Positions 1 through 9,166 are shown, counted from the stretch's first letter. The stretch: DNA of 43,487 nucleotides from a virus (IMGVR_UViG_3300045006_000068:1-43487); one strand, 5' to 3'. Numbers and translations: made by a program. The notes: generated by a model from the letters alone, not told the origin.

Positions 1-127
1 GGCCGATCATGGCGGGCCACGAGGCGCTGACGATCACCGCCGAGACCGACGCCGCCAGGGATGAGTCCCTGGTCCACACCCGTCCGGCACACCAACCACC
101 GGACGCTCCAACCCGCGTCATGGTCCG
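1..127. repeat. Copy of 1120-1246 at the contig edge
   Basis: Bases 1-127 are identical to 1120-1246, then the two copies diverge gradually while still encoding the same module. This is the downstream end of the second copy of a repeated lectin-like tail-tip module, cut by the contig end. Confidence 0.9.
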
Positions 128-3100
128 CTCATCAAACGTCACCGTGGGGTCAGACTGCCATGCGTAGGCCGTGGGACCGGGGGTACCAGCCGGACCGGTT
201 GCGCCGACGGCACCAGCGGCACCAGCGGGACCGGTCTGGCCCTGGGGACCCGCGCTTCCCGTGGGGCCAGCCCTCCCCGACCGCACGAGAGACGACTGGG
301 TGACGTAGGCCGAGACCATGGCATCCCGCACCGTAGCAACGTCCTCGTAACCCTCACCCTTGGCGAGACCGGGGGCTAGGATCGCGGCGTGGGAGACTCG
401 GGAGGAAATCCAGATATCGTCGAGACGACCACCCATGGAGTTGATAACGGCACGGAGGCCGTCGCCCACCGAACAGGCGTCATACGTGGTCAGGATCGCG
501 ACATGGCCGAGGGCAACCGCCTGGAGAGCGGCCTCCAGGTCCGCCGTGCTTCCGAGATACGTGTCATATGTAGTAGGAGGGGTAACCACGGCCATGGTCG
601 CGGCATTGACCACGACCAGAGTGTGGCCGCGACTGGCACCGGGACAGAGGTTGTCTCCACCATTGAGCCAGACCCCCCGATTGCTAGAAACGTTGAGATT
701 GCACCCGATGGACCGTATCGACGGCACCACTCCCTGCGGCCCCTGGGGGCCGACCGGACCAACTCCGCCCGTCTGGCCGGTCTGTCCGGTGTCACCCTTG
801 CCGCCAGCGGGGACGTATGTTAGGCGGGACAGGGCCGCCCCCTGGATCCGCAGGTCCCAATACCCCGCCAAGGGGGCGGCGATCGATAATCCGGTCCACT
901 CAAGGACGAGGGTGCCGTTGATGTACCATCGAGCGATGGACCGATCCCATGATACCTGGATCAAATCTCCGTCGGCCACCGTGGCCACGGGGGACCCACT
1001 CCCCCCAGGCAACGGGTTTCTCCACACGCCACGAGTCATGGCGTAGAGATATCCTCCTTCTACGAAGGCCACAAGATCGTACTGCTCCCACACCGTCCTG
1101 GTGGACGGAGAGGAGTCCAGGCCGATCATGGCGGGCCACGAGGCGCTGACGATCACCGCCGAGACCGACGCCGCCAGGGATGAGTCCCTGGTCCACACCC
1201 GTCCGGCACACCAACCACCGGACGCTCCAACCCGCGTCATGGTCCGTTCGTCAAACGAGACCGCCGGGTCAGACTGCCATGCGTAGGCCGTGGGACCCGG
1301 CGTACCAGCCGGTCCGGTTGCGCCGGGCTTGCCAGCCTCTTTGGCGGCCTCAGTCTGGATTGCCGCCTGCGCCGCGTAGACGGCCTGCCACAGCGCCGGG
1401 TAGGTCGTGGGGCTGATGGCCGTCGTCTCAAAAATGTGCGTCGAGTCGAGGTAGGACGGGTACCCTGCACCCCAGGCCCAGGTCGCTCCACCGTTCAGGT
1501 AGTTTGCCAGGGCTTGAATCGCGGTCTCGTAGGCGCTTTGGAGCGCGGCAAAACCATACTTGACACAAAGGGCTTCCAGACCAGATTTGCTGGCCAACAA
1601 AGCATCCCATCGCTTGCGCTCGGCGAGCTTTTCGACAGGGTCGAGCTTCGAGTCAGAGGCCATGTCGGCAATCTGCGAAAGGGCCGAGTTGGCGGCGGCA
1701 GATACCGGGGCCACCTTCGCGGCGGCATCGGCGGCGGCGGCCGTGATTGCGGCCTGCTTCGCGGCGTCGGCCTTGTCCTGGGCCGTCTGGGCGGCGGCGG
1801 CATAGTCAGTCTTGTCGGCGATGACGGCGGTCCAATCACCGTCCGCAAACGCTCCAGCCCCTCGAGAGGTCTGGCACCGACGAATCCCGGTACCTGTGTC
1901 CCAAAGGTCTCCGGTATCGTAGGGAGTGATTGGCTGGACCACAAAAACCCGGCGCTTCCCGTCGGCGGTGTCCTGGGCGGTTCTGGCGTCTTGCAGAGCT
2001 CGGGTTACGTCAGTATCGGTGATCCGTGCCCACGAATAGACCCCTGTGGCAACCCGGAAGCGATAGGCGTAGCCCGTGGCGTCATCATAGTAGAGGTCCC
2101 CCAGGTGCGTGTTCTTGGCATTGTCGTCCAGCCACCCAGACGCCGGGGAATTTGTGAGAGTTGGGACACCGGTGGCGAACCACGTGGTAATAGAGCCGTC
2201 AAGCTGGGCCTGGATGACGGCCTTGTCGGTAGCGTAAGCGGTCGCAAAAACGAAATTGAGATCCGCGTATGCCCTTGCATCTGCGGCGGCGGCGGCGGCG
2301 GCGGCTCGTTGAATGACCCCGGACGTGTCTCGAGGGTCACCAGCGACCTCGACCCCGGGGCCGTAGTCCTGGACCGGCGGGACCGTGATTCCAGAAGCCC
2401 AAGCCGGAATTACCCCCGAGTCGGCGGTATAGACTCCTGGTGCGTAATTCACCAGAAGTACCCGAGCGGAAAGATCGTCCTGGGGCTCGATCCCCACAGT
2501 CAGCATCGGAGTCGACTCCATCCCCAGCAAGCCAAAGGCGAACAGGTCCCCGGCCGCAGGACAGGTCTCAGCAGTCACCCCCGAGACCTGAAGAGTCCGA
2601 GACGTGCCGACAGCACAAGAGACTGACGCCGATGCGTGGACTCCGGTCGCCAACCGCCAGCGAATACCGTAGGATTTACCGGCTTCCATTGTGCAGTCTT
2701 CATCGACGGACACCGACACCGGAACCCCTGCTTCGTCAGTAGCGACCGAGGTAAGCCGCCCCTGAATGAGGCCGTACATGGGAACATCGTGAGCCACCTG
2801 GACCAAGTCGCCGATCTGAAATCCGACGTTCTCAAAGTCCATAGTGAGGCTGTACGCCTCGATTCTCAGCCTATCGACTGCGATGGCATACAGGACGGCC
2901 TTTGTCGCCTGGGAGTGGGTTGTAACTCCCCACAGGTCCATGGATCTGTATTCGGTTGCCGAGGAGGCGTCATAGAACCCTCCTGATTGATTGGGCAAGT
3001 ATACGACTTTCTCAACTGTCTTCCAGGAAGATAGGGGGTCAATGAACCTAGCCCGCACGGCATGAACGGGCGCAGGAAAGCTCTTCATCGACGAAAAGTC

Positions 3101-4699
3101 CCAGGAGTTTCGAGGCGTAATGAGCGCCACCGGGCCTGACTGAGGCATATCAACAAAGACCGAATAGTAAGGGTCCCTCATGGTCGGTCTGGCCCGTCCA
3201 GTCGATGCGATGCGCCCCAGTAGTTCAGCGAGAGTCGTCTTGTTCTGATAGAGGCCGTTACACTCCAGACCAGCCGAGGCGCAGAACGCGAACCAGGCCT
3301 CGAAGGCGGGCCAGTCGATTAAGGCATCGGGCACCGGTCTCGGATTGGCGGGCCCCCGCAGAATCCACAGGTACAGGGCGGCCGGGTTCGAGGTGGCATC
3401 GCCGGACCAGGAGGCCCAGCTTCGGGGGGAGTTCTTCCAAGACCCAGGAAGACCTAGGCTGGTCCCACCCTTCCAGTATTGGGCGCCAGACTGCCCGGCC
3501 GCACCCTTAAAGACCGGTACAACAGACTGGGCGACGACGGCGAAGTTTTGAATGGCCCCCGAAAGCTGGTCCGTTGCTCGAATCGCCAGCGTGAGACGGG
3601 TCGTCATAGACTTCGCATCGGCGGACATAGGATCGCGAGGCGAGAAGGATCGGATAACCGACAGGATCGAGTCATTGACCACCCTGGAGTCCGTTGAGTC
3701 GGCGGTCGTTCGCTGGATTTTGATGTCCCAGGTTCCCACATACCCGGACCGCCCGGTAAATGCCGGGATGCTGACAGTCTTTACAATGGACGAGTTCCGA
3801 CCGTCGGAGAAGGTTGCAGTCGAGGGCCCGACCCAGGTCGGGTCAGAGGTTTTCTTGTACCACACCGAAAAGTCGACCGATGCGTTACCCCGGTTCCCCT
3901 TGTCATCGTATGAACAGAGGCCGCCCGGGAATGTGATATCAATGGATGCCCCGTCGACATCGGCGGAGGTTGTCTGAGAAACGTCGATCCCAGCCTTTAG
4001 GCTGACTCCATAGGTCGCTTCCAGCGTAGTCCCGCCGTAGGCGGTCTGGTCCATCGGGCAGAGCGTCGACGATACGCCCCCGAAGTTGGCAAGGGGGGCA
4101 TCCCCGATGAACTTCTCGGTAACGTCAAGCCGCCCCAGACCGAGAACGAACACTTGATGAAGTGTCTGAGTGTCCCCAGACCAAGAGGTCCACGGGCGAG
4201 CCCCAAGAGGCGGGGTGATCCGGCACTTACCGAGGACGACGGGGACAGTCTCATAAGGCCGGAGGTCGTTGGACCCTCCCCGAATACCGTTGGAGCCCTT
4301 GGAAATCGAGGTGTCCGGGTGAGGGACTAGAGAGTCTGTGAACGAGTTGAACATTGCGCTGACGCCGTTGTACGCCAGCATGAGAGGGAAGAAGACCAGA
4401 TTGAACGGGTTCCACCAGACCTTCGTAACCTTGGAAACGGTCTCATCCCAGGTTTTGCCAGCAAACTCAGCGACGCCTCCGGCAGGAATAGCGCGGATGA
4501 GCAGAATGTCCCCGTCGACCAGGGACCGGAGGTCGTCTGCAGGGACTTCCTGGTCGTTAAGGATGACCCTGACCCCGATGTGGCGAACCAGCGGAAAAGC
4601 CTCGGCGACGATGTCCTTGACCGCAGCTCCCACAGGGGTCTCGACCTCGATCCGCTCCCGGTTCAAGGCATTGGGGTAGACGAAAACTCTAGCGGACAC
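1..4699 (-). CDS. Tail-tip/host-specificity protein J-like, N-terminal ~1566 residues (runs off the window)
   Basis: The central tail-tip protein binds the host receptor and caps the tail. The frame opens at a GTG at 4699, overlapping the NlpC/P60 gene by 11 bp, and stays open to base 1. Residues 1-75 read as a beta-grasp (ubiquitin-like) domain, like the one of lambda gpI-type proteins, followed by a hydrophobic stretch near residues 90-115. The gpJ-like body follows (about 120-780), then an Ala-rich coiled segment (about 800 and 965-1005), Gly-X-Y collagen-like linkers, a lectin-like module (767-1320), a GG/ILEI-type domain (about 300-730) and the start of a second lectin-like module. The same frame resumes at 43487, so the whole protein is probably about 2600 residues. 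The J assignment is firm; the domain names are from motif reading. Confidence 0.88.
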   Translation of the reverse strand, partial: MSARVFVYPNALNRERIEVETPVGAAVKDIVAEAFPLVRHIGVRVILNDQEVPADDLRSLVDGDILLIRAIPAGGVAEFAGKTWDETVSKVTKVWWNPFNLVFFPLMLAYNGVSAMFNSFTDSLVPHPDTSISKGSNGIRGGSNDLRPYETVPVVLGKCRITPPLGARPWTSWSGDTQTLHQVFVLGLGRLDVTEKFIGDAPLANFGGVSSTLCPMDQTAYGGTTLEATYGVSLKAGIDVSQTTSADVDGASIDITFPGGLCSYDDKGNRGNASVDFSVWYKKTSDPTWVGPSTATFSDGRNSSIVKTVSIPAFTGRSGYVGTWDIKIQRTTADSTDSRVVNDSILSVIRSFSPRDPMSADAKSMTTRLTLAIRATDQLSGAIQNFAVVAQSVVPVFKGAAGQSGAQYWKGGTSLGLPGSWKNSPRSWASWSGDATSNPAALYLWILRGPANPRPVPDALIDWPAFEAWFAFCASAGLECNGLYQNKTTLAELLGRIASTGRARPTMRDPYYSVFVDMPQSGPVALITPRNSWDFSSMKSFPAPVHAVRARFIDPLSSWKTVEKVVYLPNQSGGFYDASSATEYRSMDLWGVTTHSQATKAVLYAIAVDRLRIEAYSLTMDFENVGFQIGDLVQVAHDVPMYGLIQGRLTSVATDEAGVPVSVSVDEDCTMEAGKSYGIRWRLATGVHASASVSCAVGTSRTLQVSGVTAETCPAAGDLFAFGLLGMESTPMLTVGIEPQDDLSARVLLVNYAPGVYTADSGVIPAWASGITVPPVQDYGPGVEVAGDPRDTSGVIQRAAAAAAAADARAYADLNFVFATAYATDKAVIQAQLDGSITTWFATGVPTLTNSPASGWLDDNAKNTHLGDLYYDDATGYAYRFRVATGVYSWARITDTDVTRALQDARTAQDTADGKRRVFVVQPITPYDTGDLWDTGTGIRRCQTSRGAGAFADGDWTAVIADKTDYAAAAQTAQDKADAAKQAAITAAAADAAAKVAPVSAAANSALSQIADMASDSKLDPVEKLAERKRWDALLASKSGLEALCVKYGFAALQSAYETAIQALANYLNGGATWAWGAGYPSYLDSTHIFETTAISPTTYPALWQAVYAAQAAIQTEAAKEAGKPGATGPAGTPGPTAYAWQSDPAVSFDERTMTRVGASGGWCAGRVWTRDSSLAASVSAVIVSASWPAMIGLDSSPSTRTVWEQYDLVAFVEGGYLYAMTRGVWRNPLPGGSGSPVATVADGDLIQVSWDRSIARWYINGTLVLEWTGLSIAAPLAGYWDLRIQGAALSRLTYVPAGGKGDTGQTGQTGGVGPVGPQGPQGVVPSIRSIGCNLNVSSNRGVWLNGGDNLCPGASRGHTLVVVNAATMAVVTPPTTYDTYLGSTADLEAALQAVALGHVAILTTYDACSVGDGLRAVINSMGGRLDDIWISSRVSHAAILAPGLAKGEGYEDVATVRDAMVSAYVTQSSLVRSGRAGPTGSAGPQGQTGPAGAAGAVGATGPAGTPGPTAYAWQSDPTVTFDERTMTRVGASGGWCAGRVWTRDSSLAASVSAVIVSASWPAMIG
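300..730 (-). other. GG/ILEI (FAM3-like) domain within the tail-tip protein
   Basis: This stretch of the tip protein reads with the features of the GG/ILEI family: a RGHTLVVVN strand, a YDTYL segment, then VAILTTYDACS and a late ISSRVSHA strand. The family is known from eukaryotic FAM3 and POMGnT1 proteins and from phage tail fibres. Collagen-like linkers flank it on both sides, as expected of an exchangeable fibre domain. It probably contributes to carbohydrate binding, but that is inferred. Confidence 0.6.
767..1246. repeat. Intact copy of the ~480-bp tail-tip repeat
   Basis: The first 101 bp (767-867) recur at 43387-43487 and the last 127 bp (1120-1246) recur at 1-127. The intervening 252 bp (868-1119) are missing from the second copy because the contig ends there. 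The unit encodes about 160 residues: a beta-rich lectin-like module followed by a Gly-X-Y linker. It explains why the assembly broke here. Confidence 0.85.
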
Positions 4700-5078
4700 G
4701 GTAGTAACCCTCCAGGCGCCCACGGAGTCTGGGCGAGTTGAGCGGGGAAAGGACGGCGTTCAAGCCTCGTTCGATGTGCAGAACCGTCAAGGAGTCAACC
4801 ATGACGCCCACATGGCAGGGGAGCCCCATGAACCTAAATACAGCGATGTCACCGGGCTCCGGCCGGTCGACCTTGTCCGACGGGACCATGGCTGCCGTGG
4901 AGTCCACCAGTCGGGCCGTCTCGGCGGGGACTACCTCGGAATAGTCGTTCGCCAGGCTGGGAAGCTCCTTCCCAAACCGCTCCGACAGCACCAGGCGGAC
5001 GAGTCCCCAGCAGTCGAGGCCGTCCCGGCTCCGGCCTCGAGGGAGATATGGAATTCCGACGTATTCGGTGGCCCACAT
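4689..5078 (-). CDS. NlpC/P60-family tail-tip peptidase (lambda gpK C-terminal domain-like)
   Basis: This 129-residue papain-fold peptidase is of the kind carried in phage tail tips, where it is thought to cut peptidoglycan peptides during DNA entry or to act in tip assembly. The Cys sits in GLDCWG (C23), the His in PCHVGVMV (H89), and a further polar residue is H101. This matches the NlpC/P60 order Cys-His-polar. It lies directly upstream of, and overlaps, the J-like gene, the same order as lambda K-I-J. No JAB domain precedes it, so only the peptidase half of gpK is present. Confidence 0.85.
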   Translation of the reverse strand: MWATEYVGIPYLPRGRSRDGLDCWGLVRLVLSERFGKELPSLANDYSEVVPAETARLVDSTAAMVPSDKVDRPEPGDIAVFRFMGLPCHVGVMVDSLTVLHIERGLNAVLSPLNSPRLRGRLEGYYRVR

Positions 5079-5551
5079 CAGTGCACCGCCCAGAAATCGC
5101 TGGGGCTGAAGGAGACGGCATCGAGGTTGACAGACAGTCGATCCTCATAGGTCAGGGTCCAGGACAGGGCCTCTCGGTTGTACTGAGCCGGCCCCGCCGA
5201 GAAGGTTAGCGGGCCGATTTCAACGGTGTCGGGGGAATCGTGGATGACGATGGATAGAGTGATCGTCGGAGGGATCGTCAGGGCCCGGAGGGCCTGGATG
5301 ATCGTCAAGTCGACGGTGTCCATCGTGAGGACGACGGTCTTGATCGCCACCTCGTCGGTCGATGCGGGGAGGGCGATGTTGAACCCTGCGGCGACATAGA
5401 CGGCCCCGAGCGAAGTCACATTCTCGGTGTTTCTGGCGAGGCGAATCGGCGTACCAATCTCCGAACTCGAGATAGTGATGAGTGGGATGAAGACCTTGTC
5501 GGTCTCTTGGTTGAAGATTGCGGCCCTGGCCGCCGCCGAAAGATTTCTCAC
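5078..5551 (-). CDS. DUF1833-type minor tail protein
   Basis: This 157-residue protein resembles the DUF1833 family found between the tape measure and the NlpC/P60 gene in many siphoviruses. Its N-terminus (ETDKVFIPLITISSSEI) and late segment (REALSWTLTYEDRL) fit the family pattern of a short beta-rich tail-tip hub component, comparable in position to lambda gpL. It overlaps its neighbours by a few bases on each side, so it is translationally coupled in the tail operon. The exact structural role is inferred from position. Confidence 0.65.
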   Translation of the reverse strand: MRNLSAAARAAIFNQETDKVFIPLITISSSEIGTPIRLARNTENVTSLGAVYVAAGFNIALPASTDEVAIKTVVLTMDTVDLTIIQALRALTIPPTITLSIVIHDSPDTVEIGPLTFSAGPAQYNREALSWTLTYEDRLSVNLDAVSFSPSDFWAVH

Positions 5552-5910
5552 GCCACAACCTCCAGCGACAGGACGACAGTCGCCGAGGCGCCGACGAACC
5601 CACCCACGGTCGGAGTCGTGCCGGGCTGAAACCTCATGTAGCAGACGGCCCCAGAGACAGGATGGACCCAGGTGAACTTCAGCGCTCCACCCCCAAGCGT
5701 CGTGGTGAAGAACGTCTCAAGTGTCGACCACTGGCTTGAGGTGACGACAATCTGCCCGGTCCACCGCTCCCACGTCGTCGTGAACATCCTCCGAACTTTG
5801 GGAGGCCCAAAGTCGGGCTTCGACTGGACCACATTCACCATAGGGCCGCCGCCGAAACCGCTGGTCAGGAGCTTCTGGGGGAGGGTCGAGGGCCACGAAG
5901 GGATGGGCAT
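5548..5910 (-). CDS. Minor tail protein, tip-proximal (gpM position)
   Basis: A 120-residue beta-rich protein starting with WPSTLPQ, a motif common in small siphovirus tail proteins that follow the tape measure. It has a Gly-rich turn (residues 18-23) and an RRMFTTTWERWTG segment. It sits where lambda places gpM, between the tape measure and the gpL-like gene, and overlaps both neighbours. A distal-tail or tip-hub adaptor role is inferred from synteny. Confidence 0.55.
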   Translation of the reverse strand: MPIPSWPSTLPQKLLTSGFGGGPMVNVVQSKPDFGPPKVRRMFTTTWERWTGQIVVTSSQWSTLETFFTTTLGGGALKFTWVHPVSGAVCYMRFQPGTTPTVGGFVGASATVVLSLEVVA

Positions 5911-8390
5911 TACGAAGCGTTCCTTCCGAGGGCGCGGACACCATAGCGTTGCCGCATCGCCTGATCGGCGCCCCCGTTGTTGAGTTCGTTCCTGACCGCC
6001 TTCTGGATCAAAACCTCGATCTGGCGGCCGTCGGGGCCGTTCGACTCCGTCGCCCTGACCTCGGCCCCTGCGTAGTTGTTGACGGTGACGGAGACGGGTC
6101 TTTCGCCACCGGAGGCACCGGAGGCTAGCCGGACTCCGAGACGGCCTGAGTTGTCCCGGCCCAGTGGCAGGATGCCCTCAGGGCCGGCTTCACCCATCGC
6201 CCCCCGCCCTCCGGCGTGATCAAACCCGGTATAGGACGTTACTACTCCGCCTCGACCGAAAGCCCGGAACTGATCGGCGGTATAGGGCCCGAAGACATTG
6301 CCTCGGGCGCTCATCGTCACCGACTGATCCCCGGCGGCGGCCTTGGTCTTCTTCTCGACGGTCCCGTGGACGGCTCCGGCGGCGTAGGCGGCCACCCCGG
6401 CGGCGGCGACCAGGCCAAGGCCCAGTTGCCACTGGCCCGCAATGATCGCCTGGAGACCAGCCGAGAGGAATAGGGACGGGAGTGCGTCGATGATCTTCAG
6501 CATCATGTCGGAGAACGCCCGACCCATCGCCTCCCCGGCATCCTTGCCCTGAGCCATGGCGTCTCCCAGCGCCGTGAAGGTCTCTAGATACCCCTGGCCG
6601 ACGATTCCTCCGAGCGAGGCCGCGACGTCGTCCAGTGCTTCTACTAGGTCCCGGGCCTCGCTAGCGGCCATTCCCAGCCCGTCCTGTAGCGCCGATACAA
6701 CCTTCATCCGATTTTCATCAGTGCCCAAGGCCTTCAACATCTTCTCTGCGGAAAGACCGATCGCGATATCCTCGACGGTCTTGTCCCTCTGACCTGGTTT
6801 ATACGGGGTCCTCGGCTCACGAGCCTTCTCGTTCAGACCCCCTTGAACTGTGAAATCGTTCTCGGGAAGAGTGGCCGGAGCGTAGTACGCCTGAAGCGCC
6901 GGAAGTCGGTATTGCGAGGGCGTGACGGAGTTCACCAACCCCAAGCCAAGACGGAGCTTGTCCAGCCATTCGGACATGAGCAGTTGGGCCTCGGGGCCGT
7001 ACAGGCCGGACGCCTTTGCTTCCAGCATGGTCGTCGCCAGGGACTTCATCAGCGAGACCTGTCGACCATAGGACTCCTCGGCGGTGGCCAGGCCCATTTC
7101 CTGTCCAGCCTGAACAGCCTTCACCTTGACCTCGTAGTCCGTGACTTCCTTGACCAGGCCAGAGTAGAGCTTCCTCGGGTCAACCTTGGCCGCTTCGGCG
7201 GCGGCGGCCTTGTCGGCGGCTTCCTTGGCGGCCCGTTCGGCGGAGCCCTTGGCCTCAGCGTTCTCCTTCATGGCGGCAACCTGGGCCTTACGCTCGTCGT
7301 GCTGACCGGAGGCGCCTTCAATGGTGGAAATGCGGCTAGAGGCAAACTTTTCGAGGGCTTCAAGCTGTTTTCTCAGGTTATCGAAGTAGAACCCCGAATC
7401 GTCCTTGGTCTTCTCCATCTCCTTGCGGACGTTGACCAAAAGGGCCTTGAGGTTGTCGAGGCTGGTCGTCTTGATCCGCTCATCGAGGCCGCCGAGGTCG
7501 TTGGCAGAACGAAGCCATCCGTTCTGGAGGAGGTCGACATTGTTGTGAGCGTCAAGGAGGGACTGCGTCGAAGCATTGAACCCGTCCAGGATCGCCCCGA
7601 ACGCCGGCAGAAGGAAGGTCTTCCCGAGGGCCGCAAGGGAGAGGTTGAGGTTGTCGGCGGCCGTGGACAGCTTTCCGTCAATGGTCTGGGCGGTCCGCTC
7701 CATCATGCCGTTGAACTGGCCGCCCTTGTCGGTCATGACCTGGAAGGCCTTCTCAATCTCAGGGAATCCAACCTTCCCCTTCTCCACCAGCTTGCGAATC
7801 TCCTCAGCGGTCACGCCCATTGTGGTCGCCATGGCTTGCATGACAGGAATTCCCCGACCTTGAAACTGGTTGATGTCCTGCATGTAGACCCGGCCCTGCA
7901 CCCGGACCTTCCCGTAGATCGCCGCCAGTTCGTTCAGCGGAGTCCCAGTGGCCTGGGCGACGTCACCGAGACGGCGCACAGTGTCGGTGACGGTATCAGC
8001 GCCCTCCCCAAATGCTAAGAGAGCCTTTCCTGACTGGGCAATCTCGACGGTCGTCAGAGGGGTCTTCGATGCCAAGGCGGTCCATTGGCTCATCAACCTT
8101 TCCGACACCTGGGACGAGCGGGTCAGAACGTCAAGCTGGGCCTGGAGTTTCTCAAGCTCGACAGCCGGCTTCATTGCGGCCCACATCGCCGATGCGGACG
8201 ATTGAATCATCCAGGAGGTGTGATTGAACGACATGGCGAAGCGCCCGACGTTATCGAAGAACGATCTCAGCCGACCCTGAGTGGAGTCGGCGGATTTCTG
8301 AACCCCCAGAACCTTGCCAGCAAGCTGATCGAAGGCCGTCATGACCTCCGACACGCCCTGGGCCTTGATTTGAATGTTCAGTTCCGCCAG
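5910..8390 (-). CDS. Tape measure protein
   Basis: The longest complete morphogenesis gene encodes a protein that sets tail length and is ejected with the DNA. Residues about 40-330 carry the conserved tape-measure core (ALASKTPLTTVEIAQSGKAL; GRGIPVMQAMATTMG). A Lys/Ala coiled region follows near 350-400, with a hydrophobic Gly/Ala stretch near 640-670. No ATG fits the expected N-terminus. An in-frame CTG at 8390 preceded by GGAAGG at 5 nt gives LAELNIQIKAQGVSEV, which looks like a normal tape-measure start; a GTG at 8354 is the fallback. At about 826 residues the tail should be roughly 120 nm long, using the usual 0.15 nm per residue. Confidence 0.88.
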   Translation of the reverse strand: MAELNIQIKAQGVSEVMTAFDQLAGKVLGVQKSADSTQGRLRSFFDNVGRFAMSFNHTSWMIQSSASAMWAAMKPAVELEKLQAQLDVLTRSSQVSERLMSQWTALASKTPLTTVEIAQSGKALLAFGEGADTVTDTVRRLGDVAQATGTPLNELAAIYGKVRVQGRVYMQDINQFQGRGIPVMQAMATTMGVTAEEIRKLVEKGKVGFPEIEKAFQVMTDKGGQFNGMMERTAQTIDGKLSTAADNLNLSLAALGKTFLLPAFGAILDGFNASTQSLLDAHNNVDLLQNGWLRSANDLGGLDERIKTTSLDNLKALLVNVRKEMEKTKDDSGFYFDNLRKQLEALEKFASSRISTIEGASGQHDERKAQVAAMKENAEAKGSAERAAKEAADKAAAAEAAKVDPRKLYSGLVKEVTDYEVKVKAVQAGQEMGLATAEESYGRQVSLMKSLATTMLEAKASGLYGPEAQLLMSEWLDKLRLGLGLVNSVTPSQYRLPALQAYYAPATLPENDFTVQGGLNEKAREPRTPYKPGQRDKTVEDIAIGLSAEKMLKALGTDENRMKVVSALQDGLGMAASEARDLVEALDDVAASLGGIVGQGYLETFTALGDAMAQGKDAGEAMGRAFSDMMLKIIDALPSLFLSAGLQAIIAGQWQLGLGLVAAAGVAAYAAGAVHGTVEKKTKAAAGDQSVTMSARGNVFGPYTADQFRAFGRGGVVTSYTGFDHAGGRGAMGEAGPEGILPLGRDNSGRLGVRLASGASGGERPVSVTVNNYAGAEVRATESNGPDGRQIEVLIQKAVRNELNNGGADQAMRQRYGVRALGRNAS

Positions 8391-8391
8391 G

Positions 8392-9155
8392 TCAGCCTTC
8401 CGCCGTCTCCTTTGTCAGGTATCGCAATCTCTCCTGCACCACCCGGTCCAGCCGCCGAAGCGCCAGAACCTCCCAGGGATCGAAGCGGGCCCCCGTCAGC
8501 GTCATCCATGCCTCAATTTCCAGGGCACTCAAGGAGCCGTCGGACCCCATTTCCCAGAAGTTGTCCCACACGTTCTGACCGGCCAGGGGGACCGGTGGTT
8601 CCCGAAGCTCCGGGGGGTACTTCCCCGAAACGTCGAAGACTTTTTCCAGTTGCGCCCGGCGGGATGGTTTCCCGTCGGGCTGGTAGTCCAGGTCCACCCT
8701 TTTCAGGGCGCACTCCTGGAGAGCCTGGACTACCTCTTCAAAAAAAGCGCCCGATCCTGAATGGCCCGGTCGATCTGGTCGTAAATCCATCGGGCTTCGG
8801 TGTAGACCCGGCGGACGTTCTCGGGCGTGAAGGCCAGCTTCTCACCGCCCCAGTCGCAGTCGTCCCAGGCCCAGTCGAGGGTCGAGGCTCCGACAATCCC
8901 GATGGCCCGCCGGTCGATTTCGTCGGCGCTCATGTCGAGGCGGCCCCGGCGCTCCCGGAGGGCAATGTCCCGGTCCTGGAGAGCCTTCACGGCTTCCCGG
9001 TAGTGACGGGAGTCGACTCCGGCCACCTTGATCCTCAAGCCGATCTTCTCGGTCGAGGCGGGGTGCAGTATGTCGACCCACACGCCCTCGTCGGTCGCCA
9101 TGGCGGCGGACATGGCCGCCAGGTCGAAGCCTTTCTTCTCGGTTCCCTTGCTCAT
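8392..9155 (-). CDS. Tail assembly chaperone GT fusion made by -1 frameshift
   Basis: Lambda-type siphoviruses make a short chaperone (G) and a frameshifted extension (GT) that recruit tail tube protein onto the tape measure. Here the upstream frame reads RALFLKR-stop. A -1 slip on the seven-T run moves it into RALFFEEVVQALQE and on through the T frame to the stop at 8392, next to the tape-measure start. The T domain has no credible start of its own with a good ribosome site. This is seen in sequence and matches a well-established mechanism. Confidence 0.85.
8730..9155 (-). CDS. Tail assembly chaperone G (unshifted product)
   Basis: About 141 residues starting at the ATG at 9155 (MSKGTEKKG), which follows GAAAGGAG at a good distance. 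The ATG at 9170 is less likely. It is Asp/Arg-rich with no membrane segment and is the zero-frame product that stops at TAG (8730-8732). It lies between the tail tube and tape measure genes, where lambda gpG lies. Most ribosomes are expected to stop here, with a minority making GT. Confidence 0.8.
   Translation of the reverse strand: MSKGTEKKGFDLAAMSAAMATDEGVWVDILHPASTEKIGLRIKVAGVDSRHYREAVKALQDRDIALRERRGRLDMSADEIDRRAIGIVGASTLDWAWDDCDWGGEKLAFTPENVRRVYTEARWIYDQIDRAIQDRALFLKR
8740..8746 (-). promoter_or_regulatory. Slippery T7 heptamer for -1 frameshift
   Basis: On the minus strand the codons read GCG CTT TTT TTG AAG AGG TAG. The seven consecutive T residues allow both tRNAs to re-pair after a -1 slip. 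The stop of the zero frame lies two codons after TTG. Confidence 0.85.
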
Positions 9156-9166
9156 TTTTACTCCTT

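Noticed and set aside
1-127. Direct terminal repeat of a linear phage genome
   Set aside because: The matching copy is internal (1120-1246), not at the other contig end. The two edges instead fit two parts of one internal repeat.
1436-2626. Long plus-strand ORF (396 residues)
   Set aside because: It is the antisense shadow of the tail-tip gene, which has continuous, sensible protein sequence on the minus strand. The plus reading is Gly/Arg-rich and low-complexity.
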